64,000 nt of DNA from Choricystis sp. odSpoLacu1. Taxonomy: Eukaryota; Chlorophyta; Trebouxiophyceae. Where the stretch lies: assembly GCA_958009055.1 (NCBI GenBank), contig OY253649.1:434001-498000 (forward strand), given 5' to 3'. The notes beneath the pieces were generated by a model. That model had not been told where the DNA came from. It was given only the letters and a program-made list of their open reading frames with translations, and did no database searches. The position numbers and the translations under genes were made by a program. This document shows, in pieces, positions 41,332-51,283 of the stretch (its first letter is position 1; every line of letters starts with the position of its first letter).

Positions 41332-42824
41332 CTACGCCCGCCCCTTCCCTTTCACGCGCGCGGGCACCACCACGGGCGCCGCCGCCAGCCCGGCCAGCAG
41401 CACCCCGTGCGCCGCCAGCAGGGCCGCTGAACCGACGGCACTGGGCGGGAAGGAGCACCACACGACCTCGATCACACAGAAGAGGGCCAGCTTGACGGCA
41501 ACCGGCAGCCGGGTGGACCACAGGAGCAGGGGCAGCGTGTGCGCATACCACGAGTAGAACTATGTGTGGGAAAGGGGGGGAAGATTGAGGAGAGGGCCGG
41601 TGTCATTTTTTGTCTCCAACCCACCCTCCATCGTTCTTCCACATTCACCTGGTAGTGCAGCGACCGCGCAAACACGATGCCCACAAAGTTGCCCACCGCC
41701 ACCGTCATCACGACGTGGGCCGGGTGGAGGGACGGGCGGCGCGTCTTGCGGCCGGCTGATGTGAAGAAAGCGCGGAGAGAGAGAGCGGGGCCGCCATCGG
41801 CCACACTCCAGCGGGCACTCCAGAACCAGGCCAGTGCGCCCAGGTGGCAGGCCAACAGAGTCAGCGCCAGCAGTTTGCACAGGAAGACGGGTTCAGGGAG
41901 GAACTGCCAGTTGACGGACCACTTGTAAAAAAAGACGCGCGAAAATTCGAACGCGCGGGACACGTACTCGCGAGGGAAGGTGGCCAGGAACGGGGCCGCC
42001 AACCCCACCTGCAGGGCCACGCCTGCAGCCACGGCGGCGGTGAACTGGGTGGGTGTGGCGCCCTGCAGCATGAGCGCGGCGACGGGGGGGGCGGCAAGCA
42101 GGGCCGACATTTTTACGGAGACAGCGGCGGAAAACAGCACAACTGCCCCGATCCACGCGCCACGAGCCAGCACCAGGGTGCCCACCAGTGTCAACAGGAC
42201 GGAGATGCCGTCGTTGAAGCAGCGCAGGAGGTAGATGGAGTGCAGGCGCTTGGAGGCTGCGAGCAGGGGCAGCGCAACCGGGGGCACCACGCGGGCCGTC
42301 ACCGTCACCGCCAGCGCTGACGCTTGTGAAGCCAGGTAGATGGCCGCAAACGCCCACTGGGCGGGGCGGACAGCACCCCTTGTGGCCAGTTTGAGGGCTG
42401 AATAAATGTAAACAAAACCCGCGGGGTAAACCAGAGGCCCCGTCCCCCCAGCCAGCTTGGTGTAGTCGCGCTCTCCCTCCAGGAAGCCGCCCACTTCGTC
42501 CATGTAGGCTTCCCAGTCGATCTCGGTGTCTGAGTGGGGTTAAGTGATGGGGTGGGTGTGAGTTGTGTGAACAGCAAAAACACTCCATCGCCCTATCCAC
42601 ACACACTCCCTCTCTCTCTCCTACTCACACGGCACTTTGACAATGATGGCGGCGCACAGGGCGGCCTCGGCCAGCAGGACGACCGCTGACACAATGGTCG
42701 CAGCGCGCACATCGTTCGGATCGGCCAACCTGCCCGCCCAGCCGGCCAGCGTGCGCCGGGTGGACGTGGAGGACCGGGTGACCGCGCCCGCGCGGGCGCG
42801 GCGGGAGGGTGTGGGGACGGGCAT
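41332..42824 (-). CDS. ALG3: ALG3 alpha-1,3-mannosyltransferase
   Basis: ER enzyme that adds the first dolichol-P-Man-dependent mannose to Man5GlcNAc2-PP-dolichol. Exons 42629-42824, 41649-42529 and 41332-41559 give 434 aa, the usual size. Signatures: KVPYTEIDWEAYMDEVGGFL across splice 1, GTGPLVYPAGFVYIYSAL, SKRLHSIYLLRCFNDGIS, FSAAVSVKMSALL, RAFEFSRVFFYKWSVNWQFL, FARSLHYQFYSWYAHTLPLL across splice 2. Polytopic. No KKxx-type tail; it ends near ARVKGKGRA, with basic residues that may help ER retention. Confidence 0.96.
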
Positions 42825-42988
42825 AGAAAACAAAAGGGGGAAAACTGAGCGAGTTGTGTCACATCTTTCGAAAATTGGCGACTCTGCGCCGCGGAAGCCG
42901 CGCGCCTGCTCGTTTCGTGACGCCCGCGCCGACACACCGTCACGTCACTGATCACACACACGCGCGCGCATAGTCAAACCACGGAGCC

Positions 42989-44083
42989 ATGGACCGCACC
43001 GCCCTGCCCGATGCACCCCCCCCCAAACCCGACGCACCCGCGCCGTCCCCCCACCGCCCCCCCACCCTGGGCGGCGTGCGGGGTGCCGTGCTGCGCGCGT
43101 TGGCGGTGGACCCTGGCAACGCGGGGCCGCCATCCCCTGCGGCGGCGGCCAAGCTGCACACGCCGCCGCGCGTGCCCAGGGGTGCGCGCGTGCCTGCGCC
43201 CACGTTTGCGGCTGCCGGCGCTGGTGGCGAGCCCAGGGCGCGCCGCACGCCGCTGGCGCGCCCCCAGTCGGCAATGGCCCCTGCGTCGGACGCGGGCACG
43301 CAGACTGAGAAGGAGGCTGCGGAGGCAGCGGGCGCCACCCTGTCCCCTCTCTCGTCCCCCGCTGTCTCGCCGCCCCGCCTGGCGTCCCGCCCGTCGTCTG
43401 CATCATCGCGCGGTCTGCTGTGGCATGCCATCAACCCGGGCCGGTCGACGTCGCCGTCGCCCGTACCGTCGCCGGTGGCGACGGCGGCTGCGCGCGCGGC
43501 GGCGGTCGCCGCCGCGCGCGACCGGGCTTCCGCCGCCGCAGAGCGCGGGGCGGCGGTGGCGGACGCACTCGCGTCTTTGAATGTGGAGGTGGACGTGCTG
43601 CCGGCGGAGTGGCGGCCAGTGGCGGCGGCGGCGGCCCGGGTGTCGCCGACTGCGCTCGTGGCGCGCGCGGCCATGCCGCCCCCCCCGCCTCGCCCGCCCC
43701 TCAGCTCCAGTGAGCGCACGTCCACCTCGTCCCTGGGGCCGCTGGCCACTGGCTTGTGCCCGATCGCGGAGGCGGCAGCCACGGGCGCGCTGCCAACGCT
43801 GGAGGTCACACTCGAAGACGTGAGGGCGGCGGCCGCCGCCGCAGTGGCGCGCGCCGCCGCCGCGCGCGCGCCCTCCAACCAGGGGTCGGACGCGTGGACG
43901 CTGGCCACCGCGCAGAGCGTGGGCGCGGAACGCACGCGGTGGTGGCGCGTGGGCGGCGACGGCGGCTCGTTCGCGGGGGCGTTGCGGAGAGTCACTCCCG
44001 ACGGCCGCGTACTGAGAAAGAGGACGGAGGAGGAGAGAGTGGCTGCGCGTGCCAAGCGGGGGTGGCTGAGAAGGTGGCGGTGA
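42989..44083 (+). CDS. Hypothetical Ala/Pro-rich protein
   Basis: Not recognised. Single exon, 364 aa. The N-terminal half is Pro/Ala/Ser-rich and disordered, with GTQTEKEAAEAAG and TP/SP sites. A helical Ala-rich stretch follows (about 160-225), then LNVEVDVLPAEWRPV. The last 70 residues look structured and basic (WTLATAQSVGAERTRWWRVG, RRVTPDGRVLRKRTEEER). No transit peptide or membrane helix. Confidence 0.55.
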   Translation: MDRTALPDAPPPKPDAPAPSPHRPPTLGGVRGAVLRALAVDPGNAGPPSPAAAAKLHTPPRVPRGARVPAPTFAAAGAGGEPRARRTPLARPQSAMAPASDAGTQTEKEAAEAAGATLSPLSSPAVSPPRLASRPSSASSRGLLWHAINPGRSTSPSPVPSPVATAAARAAAVAAARDRASAAAERGAAVADALASLNVEVDVLPAEWRPVAAAAARVSPTALVARAAMPPPPPRPPLSSSERTSTSSLGPLATGLCPIAEAAATGALPTLEVTLEDVRAAAAAAVARAAAARAPSNQGSDAWTLATAQSVGAERTRWWRVGGDGGSFAGALRRVTPDGRVLRKRTEEERVAARAKRGWLRRWR

Positions 44084-44131
44084 TTGTGGAAACAGAACTA
44101 AAGCAAAAACTCCCTACACATTTTTCTCTCC

Positions 44132-44821
44132 TCAAAAAAACGGTTTCAGTCCATAGTAAATGCCGCGCCACGACGCCAGCGTGGCCAGCGTGGCGACGAG
44201 CACTTCGGCCTGGGGCGGCGGCGCTCCCAGCCCCCCTATGTTGGATAGGAACGGCGCGGCCGAAAGGAAGCCTCCTTTCACTAACGCTGCATCCGCTGCC
44301 AAACTCACCGGCAAAGCCAGCACCCACGACGACGCTGCATCCGCCAGCCCGCGCAGCATGGCCCGCTGCCTCCCAAACACGGATGCATCCGACGCGCGTG
44401 GCGCGTAGTCGCCCTTGGCCGCGGCGGAGCACACGATCGCAATGACCAAGACCGCCGCCAGCGTCCCCACCTCCCCACTCCGCACCCGCTCGGACGCCAG
44501 CTCGGTGCAGGCCACGGTGACGGCGTCGCCCCAGGCCAGGGTGGTGTCCAGGGGAGGCGTCTGCCGCAGCGGGGAGCGGCGGGGGAGGGGGGGGGGGGGG
44601 CGGCGCTTTTGGCCGCGGAGCAGGTGCCTTGCGGGAGGACGTGGTTTTGCCGGGGCGGGAGGACGTGGTTTTGCCGGCCATGATGAAGGGTCGAGAAAGA
44701 AGGGGATCGGTAACGCGAAGAGGCGATGTGGCAGGTCCGTCCCCCTCGCGCGCGCAGGACGCGCGAATGCGGGCCACGAGCAGTGAGTGTGAACCGACTG
44801 AAGCACGTGGCGTGTGTGCAC
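44132..44821 (-). CDS. Small polytopic membrane protein, unknown
   Basis: Not recognised. The open frame from 44821 gives 229 aa. The C-terminal 140 residues are well defined, with two or three membrane helices (GTLAAVLVIAIVCSAAAKG, WVLALPVSLAADAAL, LVATLATLASWRGIYYG). The N-terminus is uncertain: a start at 44681 (MAGKTTSSRPGKTTSSRK) gives a Ser/Thr/Lys-rich leader but needs one base removed from a 14-G run (44587-44600). Because other genes here show that same defect, both models stay open. Confidence 0.55.
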   Translation of the reverse strand: MHTRHVLQSVHTHCSWPAFARPARARGTDLPHRLFALPIPFFLDPSSWPAKPRPPAPAKPRPPARHLLRGQKRRPPPPLPRRSPLRQTPPLDTTLAWGDAVTVACTELASERVRSGEVGTLAAVLVIAIVCSAAAKGDYAPRASDASVFGRQRAMLRGLADAASSWVLALPVSLAADAALVKGGFLSAAPFLSNIGGLGAPPPQAEVLVATLATLASWRGIYYGLKPFF

Positions 44822-44948
44822 GGGTGAGAGGGGGCGCGCCGGGAGGGAAAGAGAGGCGGAGGCGTCTCCCCGACCGTCAAACCGACGCGTCGTGTGTTTT
44901 TTTCGTTCGTTTGTTTTTCTTTCTCACAGACCTCCCCTCCCTCAACTC

Positions 44949-45814
44949 TCAAGCTGGCACCGCCACCCTCTCCTCCTCCACCTCCTCTGCCGCGGGCGCA
45001 GCTTGGACCGACGGCGGCACAGCCAACTTTTTAACCTTGGCTGTCGGCACCTCCGGCAGCGCCGCCGCTTCTGCACTCTCCGCTGCTGCTTCCATCGCCG
45101 CCAACTCACTCGCCACGGCAGCCTCGTCCACGGCGTCCGTCCCCTTCTCAGACAGCAGCACGCCCACCGCCCTCTCATACTCGGCAGCAGCCGCCGCGTC
45201 GCGCAGCACGGCCTCCACGTCGGCCAGGGGCAGCGCCGCCCGCGCGTCGGCCAGGGCCGCGTTGCCCGCTTTGAGGGCGCCCATGACGGCAGCCGTAGAC
45301 GTCACATCCTCCAGGTGGGCCAACACCTGCTCCAAGGACAGCAAGTGGGCATCGAGCCTGTCGGCAGCGCCCTCCTGCAGCTGCTTGCGGCGCAGCGCGG
45401 CCAGGGCGCGCGGCTTGTCGCGCGCGGCGATGGCGTCCTTGGCGGCACCGACTTCGCGGGCGATGATGCGGTCGATCTGATGTGGGGGAGGAGGGGTTAG
45501 GGGAGGTGAGGAGCGATGAAAAACAACGCGACGATGACACACACACAAACACCCTGCATCCCCCATCCCCAAAAACTCACCCTCCCCCGCTGGCTGATCA
45601 GCTGCCGTTTCTGCGTTTTCAGCTGCAGCACGGCGCGGTCGGCGTCGGTGATGGAGGCACTGTGGTGCGTGGGAGAGGGGGTGGGTGTGTGAGCGGCGGG
45701 CTGTCTTTCTAAAAGCGCACGCGATCACCCCAAACCCGCCAGCCCAAAACAAACACGCAACTGGGACGGTGGCTCAACCGTCGCGGCGTGGTGCTTGCCA
45801 AACACGTTGCCCAT
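44949..45814 (-). CDS. CHMP6: CHMP6 / VPS20, ESCRT-III nucleator
   Basis: Starts ESCRT-III filament assembly on endosomes. Exon 3 (44949-45476) and exon 2 (45581-45659) are firm; exon 1 starts at 45814 and ends near 45762 or 45729 (donor uncertain, both phase 2). It opens MGNVFGKH, an N-myristoylation site as in the family. Exon 2 reads ASITDADRAVLQLKTQKRQL, then IDRIIAREVGAAKDAIAARD with an ALAALRRKQLQ helix, a LEQVLAHLEDVTSTAAVM helix, and a C-terminal LPEVPTAKVKKL resembling the MIT-interacting motif. Confidence 0.85.
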
Positions 45815-46019
45815 TGGAACGAGGGGTAGCACTTCGATGCGCGTCCGGGGGTGTAGGGCGATGCGAGGCGGCACAGCGGTGGATGCGAGCGGCTGCGTGT
45901 GGGCGCAGGCGGTGCAGTCGTCTTTGCGCACGACGCGTGCGCGCCCGTCCTCGAAAGAGGAAGAAATGCAAAAGCGGTTCTCTGTCGCTCACACACAACG
46001 AACCACGACGTGCTGCTGA

Positions 46020-47442
46020 ATGCGAGCAGCCACCGTCCTGCCCACCACCCCGCTCCGCCCGCCCCGCCGCCTAGTGCTACAGGTGCGTGATGTTGCAGAG
46101 TTTCACAGCACGGCTAGTATGCAACCAAACGGAGTCTGGCCCGGGGGGAGACCAGGACCGACGTGTCGTGACACGTCGTGTTGCGCCGACCAAACCTCAC
46201 CACCACCCCCACCAGATCCGCATGGTTGAAGGCCATCAGTGCCACCGCGTGGTCGCGTCCCACCGCCAGCTCCTGGTCGGGCGCGCCTTTGACGCGACCT
46301 CCCCCAACGGCCGCCTGGCCGACGGCGCGCGCGCCGTCCACCGCCGCGTGCTGCGGTCGGCGGACGCGCACGGCAAGCAACTGTTCTACAGGTTTGGTGG
46401 GGGTGCGTCCTCCCCTGAAAAAGAGAACGTGATCGCCATCCATTTTGGCATGTCAGGTAAATTTTGTGTAACGCGCGCGCCGTCGCGCGACGCGCTGCCG
46501 CCCCCCACCCCCACGACGCGCCTGCGCCTGGTGGCTGAAGATGAAGCAGCTGGCGGCGTCCTCTGCGCCGACCTGTCCGCCATGACCGTGCTGCACGGTG
46601 GCCCTGAACTGGAGGCGTCCCGCCGCTCCACCCTGGGCGCCGACCCACTGCGCTCCGATGCCGACGTCGACGCCGCGTTTGCCAAGCTGCACAACTCCCA
46701 CGCACGCCGCTCCATTGGCTTCGCGCTCATGGACCAAGCTGTTGTCGCGGGCGTGGGCAACATCTACAGGGCTGAGATCCTCGCAGCCGCCCGCGTCCAC
46801 CCCGACACGCCGTGTGCGGCCATCGACCGCCCCACGTGGGACGTGATCTGGGGGCATGCCGTCACACAGATGCAGACCGGTTTTGAGACGGGCAGCATTG
46901 TGACTGCGAACAGAGCAGGGTTGACGCAGTGCGAGGCGAACCCGACTGCACGCCGCCTGGTCTACAACAGTGTGCGTTGCGCGCATTGCAACGGCCGCGT
47001 CGTTTCCTGGCAGATCAATGCGCGGACGGCGTACGCGTGTGTCGCGTGTCAACCGCTGCGCAGTGGGCACGTGGCGACCGCTGTGAAACCTTCCACCGTG
47101 TTTGCGTCGGCGTGTGCGCCGCCGACGGCCGCTGAAACCGCGGCCAACCCGGAGACTCTGAAGGTGGCCGCTCTGAAAAAACTGCTCCAAGCTGCGGGCG
47201 CGCCGACAGGGGGGGGCAAGGCGGTGTTGGTGGCGCGCGTGCGGGCGCTGGGCGCGCCCAAGGCGGGCACCGAGGGGTTAAAGCCCGCGTCTGCGGCGGC
47301 CGCCGCGGCAGAAAAGGCGGCTGTCGGCGAAAAACGCAACGTGGAGCACGTGCCGCAGGGTGCGGAGGATGCGACTGTGGGCGTGCCGGTGACGCCGTCG
47401 CCGGCCAAGGCCAAGCGGCGGGTGACGAAAGCGGGGAAGTGA
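46020..47442 (+). CDS. Fpg/Nei-family DNA glycosylase with C-terminal SAP domain
   Basis: Base-excision glycosylase/AP lyase for oxidised bases. Exon 1 is 46020-46082 (Arg/Pro/Leu-rich leader, possibly organelle-targeting) and exon 2 is 46216-47442; 429 aa. Starting at the inner Met (46222) gives 406 aa beginning MVEGHQCHRV. Family features: SPNGRLADGA, HGKQLFYRF, IHFGMSGKF, DQAVVAGVGNIYRAEIL (helix-two-turn-helix) and a zinc finger CAHCNGRVV...YACVACQ. A SAP motif (LKVAALKKLLQAAGAPTGGG) and a Lys/Ala-rich tail follow. Classical members start PEG or PEL, with Pro2 as nucleophile; here position 2 is Val. Confidence 0.85.
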
Positions 47443-47517
47443 GGGAAGAGAAAAAATGTTTTTCTTTGTGCAACTCTTGCGTGCTCTTTTCCTCTTCTCC
47501 CTCGCGCCCTCGCCCTT

Positions 47518-47557
47518 CGACACCCCCGGAACCGCACGTGCGGTTTCGGGGGTGTCG
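47518..47557. repeat. 40-bp near-perfect palindrome
   Basis: Left arm 47518-47537 and right arm 47538-47557 are reverse complements except for one position that would be G-U in RNA. It lies 75 bp after the glycosylase stop and 11 bp before the next ATG. As RNA it forms a very stable hairpin with a GCACGUGC centre. Confidence 0.9.
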
Positions 47558-47568
47558 CATTCAACACC

Positions 47569-48284
47569 ATGCCGAGGCCGACGCCCACCCCACCGCCTCA
47601 GGACGTCGCCCTGGCGGCCGCCCTCTCCGTCGCGCTGCTGCCCCATTTCGGTGCAGCCCAGCACGCCACCGCCCTGGCCACCGACGCCGCGGCTGTGCTC
47701 CAGTCGCTGAAGCAGTCTGACACCAGTGTGCCGGTGTCGGCCAGGGCGACGGGGCCGGGAGCGCCACCGCCGCCTCCCCTCCACGGCGCCGTCGTCGCGG
47801 CGGTGCGTCGCGAGATCACGAGCAAGTCCTACCTGCGCCGCATGCACGTCAACAGCGATCTGGTGCGTGTCTGCATGAGATAGAGGGGGCGGGGTGAGGG
47901 AATGCGTGTGCGGGAGGGCGGGGGGCGCCGCCCTCTGCCCGCGATTTGGTCAGAACAAGATGGGTCAAACCCAAGCACACAACACAGGCAGACCTGCTCC
48001 CCGACATGTCGGTACATGTGCCCGACGACCAGACCATGCGCAATCACGCCAACAAAACCTTCTTCAAAAAGCCGCTCACGCTGCTGGACGGGTACGCCGC
48101 CCCCTGGGCCGTCACGTATGAGTCCCTCGTGTCCAGCGGCCAGCGCCACGCTCGCCTGTCGGCCGGCTGGAGTGGCCTCATGCGACACCTGGGGGCGGCG
48201 CTGGGAGACACTGTGGTGCTGGAGCTGCGCGGACCGCGCACGGCGGGCGGGCTGCACGTGCGGCTGGAGAGTGGGGGCCAGTGA
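47569..48284 (+). CDS. B3-like DNA-binding domain protein
   Basis: Possible plant-type transcription factor. Exons 47569-47862 and 47988-48284 give 196 aa. The C-terminal 110 residues resemble a B3 domain: YLRRMHVNSDLADLLPDMS, a middle strand KTFFKKPLTLLDGYAAPWAV, then the typical RHARLSAGWSGLMRHLGAAL and GDTVVLEL. The N-terminal 80 residues are Ala-rich and helical. B3 assignment rests on this pattern alone. Confidence 0.58.
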
Positions 48285-48298
48285 ACTAGGGTGTGGCC

Positions 48299-48375
48299 CT
48301 GTGCGTTCAGCGCACAGAGGGGAGGGAGGCATTGCCCGCCCCTCTGGCCGCCGTTTTGCGGCACTGCCGCAAAAC
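48299..48375. repeat. Three consecutive hairpins in a 3' flank
   Basis: Within 77 bp: stem 48299-48305/48311-48317 (7 bp, loop TTCAG); 48315-48322/48339-48346 (8 bp); and 48353-48363/48365-48375 (11 bp perfect, one-base spacer). They start 15 bp after the B3-like gene stop, in a convergent gap, so transcript-end or stability elements are plausible. Confidence 0.75.
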
Positions 48376-48480
48376 CACACGACAACAAAGCTGTTTTTTT
48401 CTGCGTTCAAAAAAAAGTTTTAACAAAAACTGATGATTTCTTTTTTTCTACCCACCCACCTCTCTCCCACCCTTACCCAA

Positions 48481-48963
48481 CTACACGCCCGCCGGCAACA
48501 ACGCCGCCACCACCGACCTCCCCTCCCGCGCCAGCACGTTGAACAGGGCGGCCGCGCGAGGCGTCGGCGCAATTTCACAAGCCGCCCCCCCAACCGCGTC
48601 CGGCGTCACAGCCGGCAACTGCCTCAACACAGAACCCGTGCCAATGATGACGATGTCGGGATGAGGGGAGATAAGGCGGGCGAGAGCGAGCGACTCCCGC
48701 GTCACGTCTCCTGGCGAGTCGACGCCGCGCCAGAGAGCAGCCACGCCGCCAGGCGCGGCCAGCAGGACGCCGCCATCCACGCGCAGGCCGCCCGTCAGGT
48801 CGAAGCCGTCGCCGTCGTAGGCGTCCACGGTGGCGCCCGCGTGGACGCCCAGGAGTTCGGCGTCGGCGAGCGGGGAGGTGGGGGGAGGGGGGTCGGTCGC
48901 CAGCTGGCGTGCGACGGCGCGCAGCGGCGGGCGCTGAGCGCGGCGCAGCAGCGCCACCAGCAT
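48481..48963 (-). CDS. NDUFAF3: NDUFAF3 / Mth938-domain complex I assembly factor
   Basis: Mitochondrial factor for early assembly of respiratory complex I. Single exon, 160 aa. The presequence (MLVALLRRAQRPPLRAVARQ) is basic and amphipathic. The Mth938 domain has VDAYDGDGFDLTGGLRVDGG, SLALARLISPHPDIVIIGTG, CEIAPTPRAAALFNVLAREG and VVAALLPAG, the family's ending. Confidence 0.88.
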   Translation of the reverse strand: MLVALLRRAQRPPLRAVARQLATDPPPPTSPLADAELLGVHAGATVDAYDGDGFDLTGGLRVDGGVLLAAPGGVAALWRGVDSPGDVTRESLALARLISPHPDIVIIGTGSVLRQLPAVTPDAVGGAACEIAPTPRAAALFNVLAREGRSVVAALLPAGV

Positions 48964-49021
48964 GTGTATAGAGTGTGTGTGTGGACGGAGGGCGGCGGCC
49001 AGAAAGAGAGAAAGTGTGACG

Positions 49022-49022
49022 A

Positions 49023-49053
<31 letters not shown>

Positions 49054-49055
49054 CA
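49022..49055. repeat. (AAAAC)n pentanucleotide repeat
   Basis: About six AAAAC units in the 196-bp divergent space between NDUFAF3 (-) and SecY2 (+), roughly 60 bp upstream of the NDUFAF3 start. Confidence 0.9.
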
Positions 49056-49159
49056 CAATTTGCCGTCAGGAGTCGTCAGTTGAGTTGTTGTGGGCCGCGC
49101 GCGTTTGGCCTGTGCGCACGCGCCCCCACCACGCTCACACGCGTGTCCGTACCACCGCA

Positions 49160-50892
49160 ATGCACACCGTTCGCCTGGCGTCGGCAATCACACGCCCCCG
49201 CCGCCCGCTGTCCACCGCATGTGGTCGCCCACGCCCGCCTGCCCCGTCCCTTGCCCGCCCCGCCGTCAGGCCAGAGGCATGCACACGTGTCTCTGCATCC
49301 AGTGCGGGGGCTGCTGACGCTTGGGAGTGGGCCCCGGAGGGCGGCGGCCCCACCGACGGCAACGGCGCCGCCGATGCGCGCGCAAGCACACTGCAGGGCG
49401 AGCCGTTGTTGGCCGACTTGCTGCCCGAGGACAAGGAAAAGAGGCCAGGTGAGTAGTTGGTGGGGAGGGATGGTGGCAACAACACGCTGGAGTCACAGAG
49501 TGGGCCCTCCACCCAACCCTCCCTCTCTCTGCCACCCCAGCCTGGCTCGTCACCCTGCACCGCGCCGCCCCCTTCCTCGCCTCCCGTGAACTCCGGGCCC
49601 GTGTGCTGGGCACCCTGGCCGCCATCGCCCTGGTGCGGTTGGGCGCGTTTGTGCCTCTTCCTGGCGTTGCCGCCACCGTCGCCGCGCCCGCCACCGCGGC
49701 TGGTGCCTCCCTGGACGCCAGCTTTGGTGGTGACGGCGGCGTCTCGGGCGCCGTCTCCGCCGTGGCCCTGGGCGTGGGCCCCGCCATCAATGCGTCCTGG
49801 CTGCTGGCGGCGGCCGCGCTCAACCTGCCGCGCGCGCCGTTTCGGCGGGCGATCATGGAGTGCCGTCAAGGCGGGCGCGAGGGGGAGGCCGAGTTAAAGC
49901 TGGTGGTGAACGCGTTGACGGTGGCCCTGGCCCTGCTGGCGGGGTGGAGGACGGCGGCCGCATGTGCCGCACCGGGGCGCATCGCGCCGGCCGCCCTCAC
50001 ACTGGCCGTCGGCGCCATCGCTGTCCGTTACGTCGCCGACTGGGTGGAGGACAGCGGCCTGGGGGACGGTATCTCCCTCATGATCTGCGTCAGCGTGTTG
50101 ACCGGGTATGGGGGCACCGCGGCGGCTGCCCTGGCGTGCGCACGCGCTGCGGCGACGCCGCCGCGTGTCGTCGCCACCGTCGCGGCCGCCTGCGTCGCCA
50201 TCGTGGCCGCCGGCCTGGCCATCGTCCAGCTGGAGATTCGGTTGCCTCTGGCGTCATACCGCAGGCGGCGGACGGCGGGCGTGGCCCCGAGGCCACAAGG
50301 GGTGGGAGGGGTGCCGACCACCGCTGCTGCACGGGCAAGCGCCGGTGCCACCCTGCCCCTCCGCCTGGCTCCCTCCGGCATGTCCCCCCTATTGATGGCG
50401 TCGCTGGCGTACCACATCCTGCCGTCGGTGGTGGGGCTGGTCAGTGGCAGTGCGGCGGCCGCGTTTGCTGCGTGGCTCGCGCGCCCCGCCGTTGGACCAG
50501 CCGCTATGGCGGCCTTCATCCTCCTGGGGGAAGCTGCCGCCGTCAGCGGGTCGCAGGCCCCCAAAGAGATGGCGGACTGGATGGCGTCCGCGGAGACGGG
50601 GCTCGTCGCCATCCCCCCTGGCGAAGACACTGAGCGCGAGCTGCGCGCCCTCACCGCCGCCACCCGCATGGCGGGCGCGTCCCTGCTGGCATGCTTGTAT
50701 CTGGCTGCCGTCGCGGTGGACGCGCTCGGCAGCGTCGCGCTCGGTGGGGCCCCCCCGGGCGCCGTGTCTCTTCTGCTCGCCGCTGGCTTTGTCACGTCCG
50801 CGGCGCGCCAGGTCGCGTCCCTGGTGCGCCTGCCCCAGCTGGCGGACACGCTGGTGGCGGAGAGGCGGGAGTTGAGGCGGTTGCTGGAATGA
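49160..50892 (+). CDS. SCY2: SecY-like translocase subunit, chloroplast SCY2 type
   Basis: Channel subunit of a plastid Sec translocase. Exons 49160-49448 and 49541-50892 (phase 1) give 546 aa. A Ser/Pro/Arg-rich transit peptide of about 55 residues precedes the protein. SecY marks: ALVRLGAFVPLPGV in the first span, YVADWVEDSGLGDGISLMIC, and a late QAPKEMADWMASAETG loop followed by two spans and a basic tail. Other spans are Ala-rich and diverged. SCY2 (envelope) rather than SCY1 (thylakoid) is my choice from the divergent tail. Confidence 0.75.
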
Positions 50893-51283
50893 TGTGTGTT
50901 GGGGTGGTTAAAGAACGCACAAGTGTAACAAGGCACAGTTTAGAAAGAGGGAGCACCACGATACGACACACACACACGCAACATGCCTCCAACAACGACC
51001 CCCCCCGGAGAGCGGGGGGAGAGAGAGTGTGGTTGTGGTGGGTGGTGGGAAAAAAATGAAGTGCAGACTCGAGCACACGGGTGAAAAAATGGAGCCGACC
51101 CCGTTTTCTCCCCGTCAAAAATGGTGGAGCGCGGGGGCGCAAATGGAACGCACACCGCAGCAGCACGTGAACCACTCGGGGACACAAAAAAAAAAAACTG
51201 ACGAAGAGAACGAATGGAGGGGGGAGGGCGGCCCGGGTGGGGCCAGAATGAAAAGAAAAAATAACACTAAACCCATTTTCCTC
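50893..51283. other. Convergent intergenic region
   Basis: 391 bp between the 3' ends of SCY2 (+) and the orphan at 51284 (-). Contains a CA run (50965-50980), GA-rich stretches and an A-run (51186-51198). No gene or structured RNA seen. Confidence 0.4.

Noticed and set aside
42952..44055. 367-codon minus-strand ORF opposite the gene at 42989
   Set aside because: Low-complexity Ala/Arg mirror of the plus-strand gene. The plus frame has the better start context and a more protein-like C-terminus, though both are orphans.
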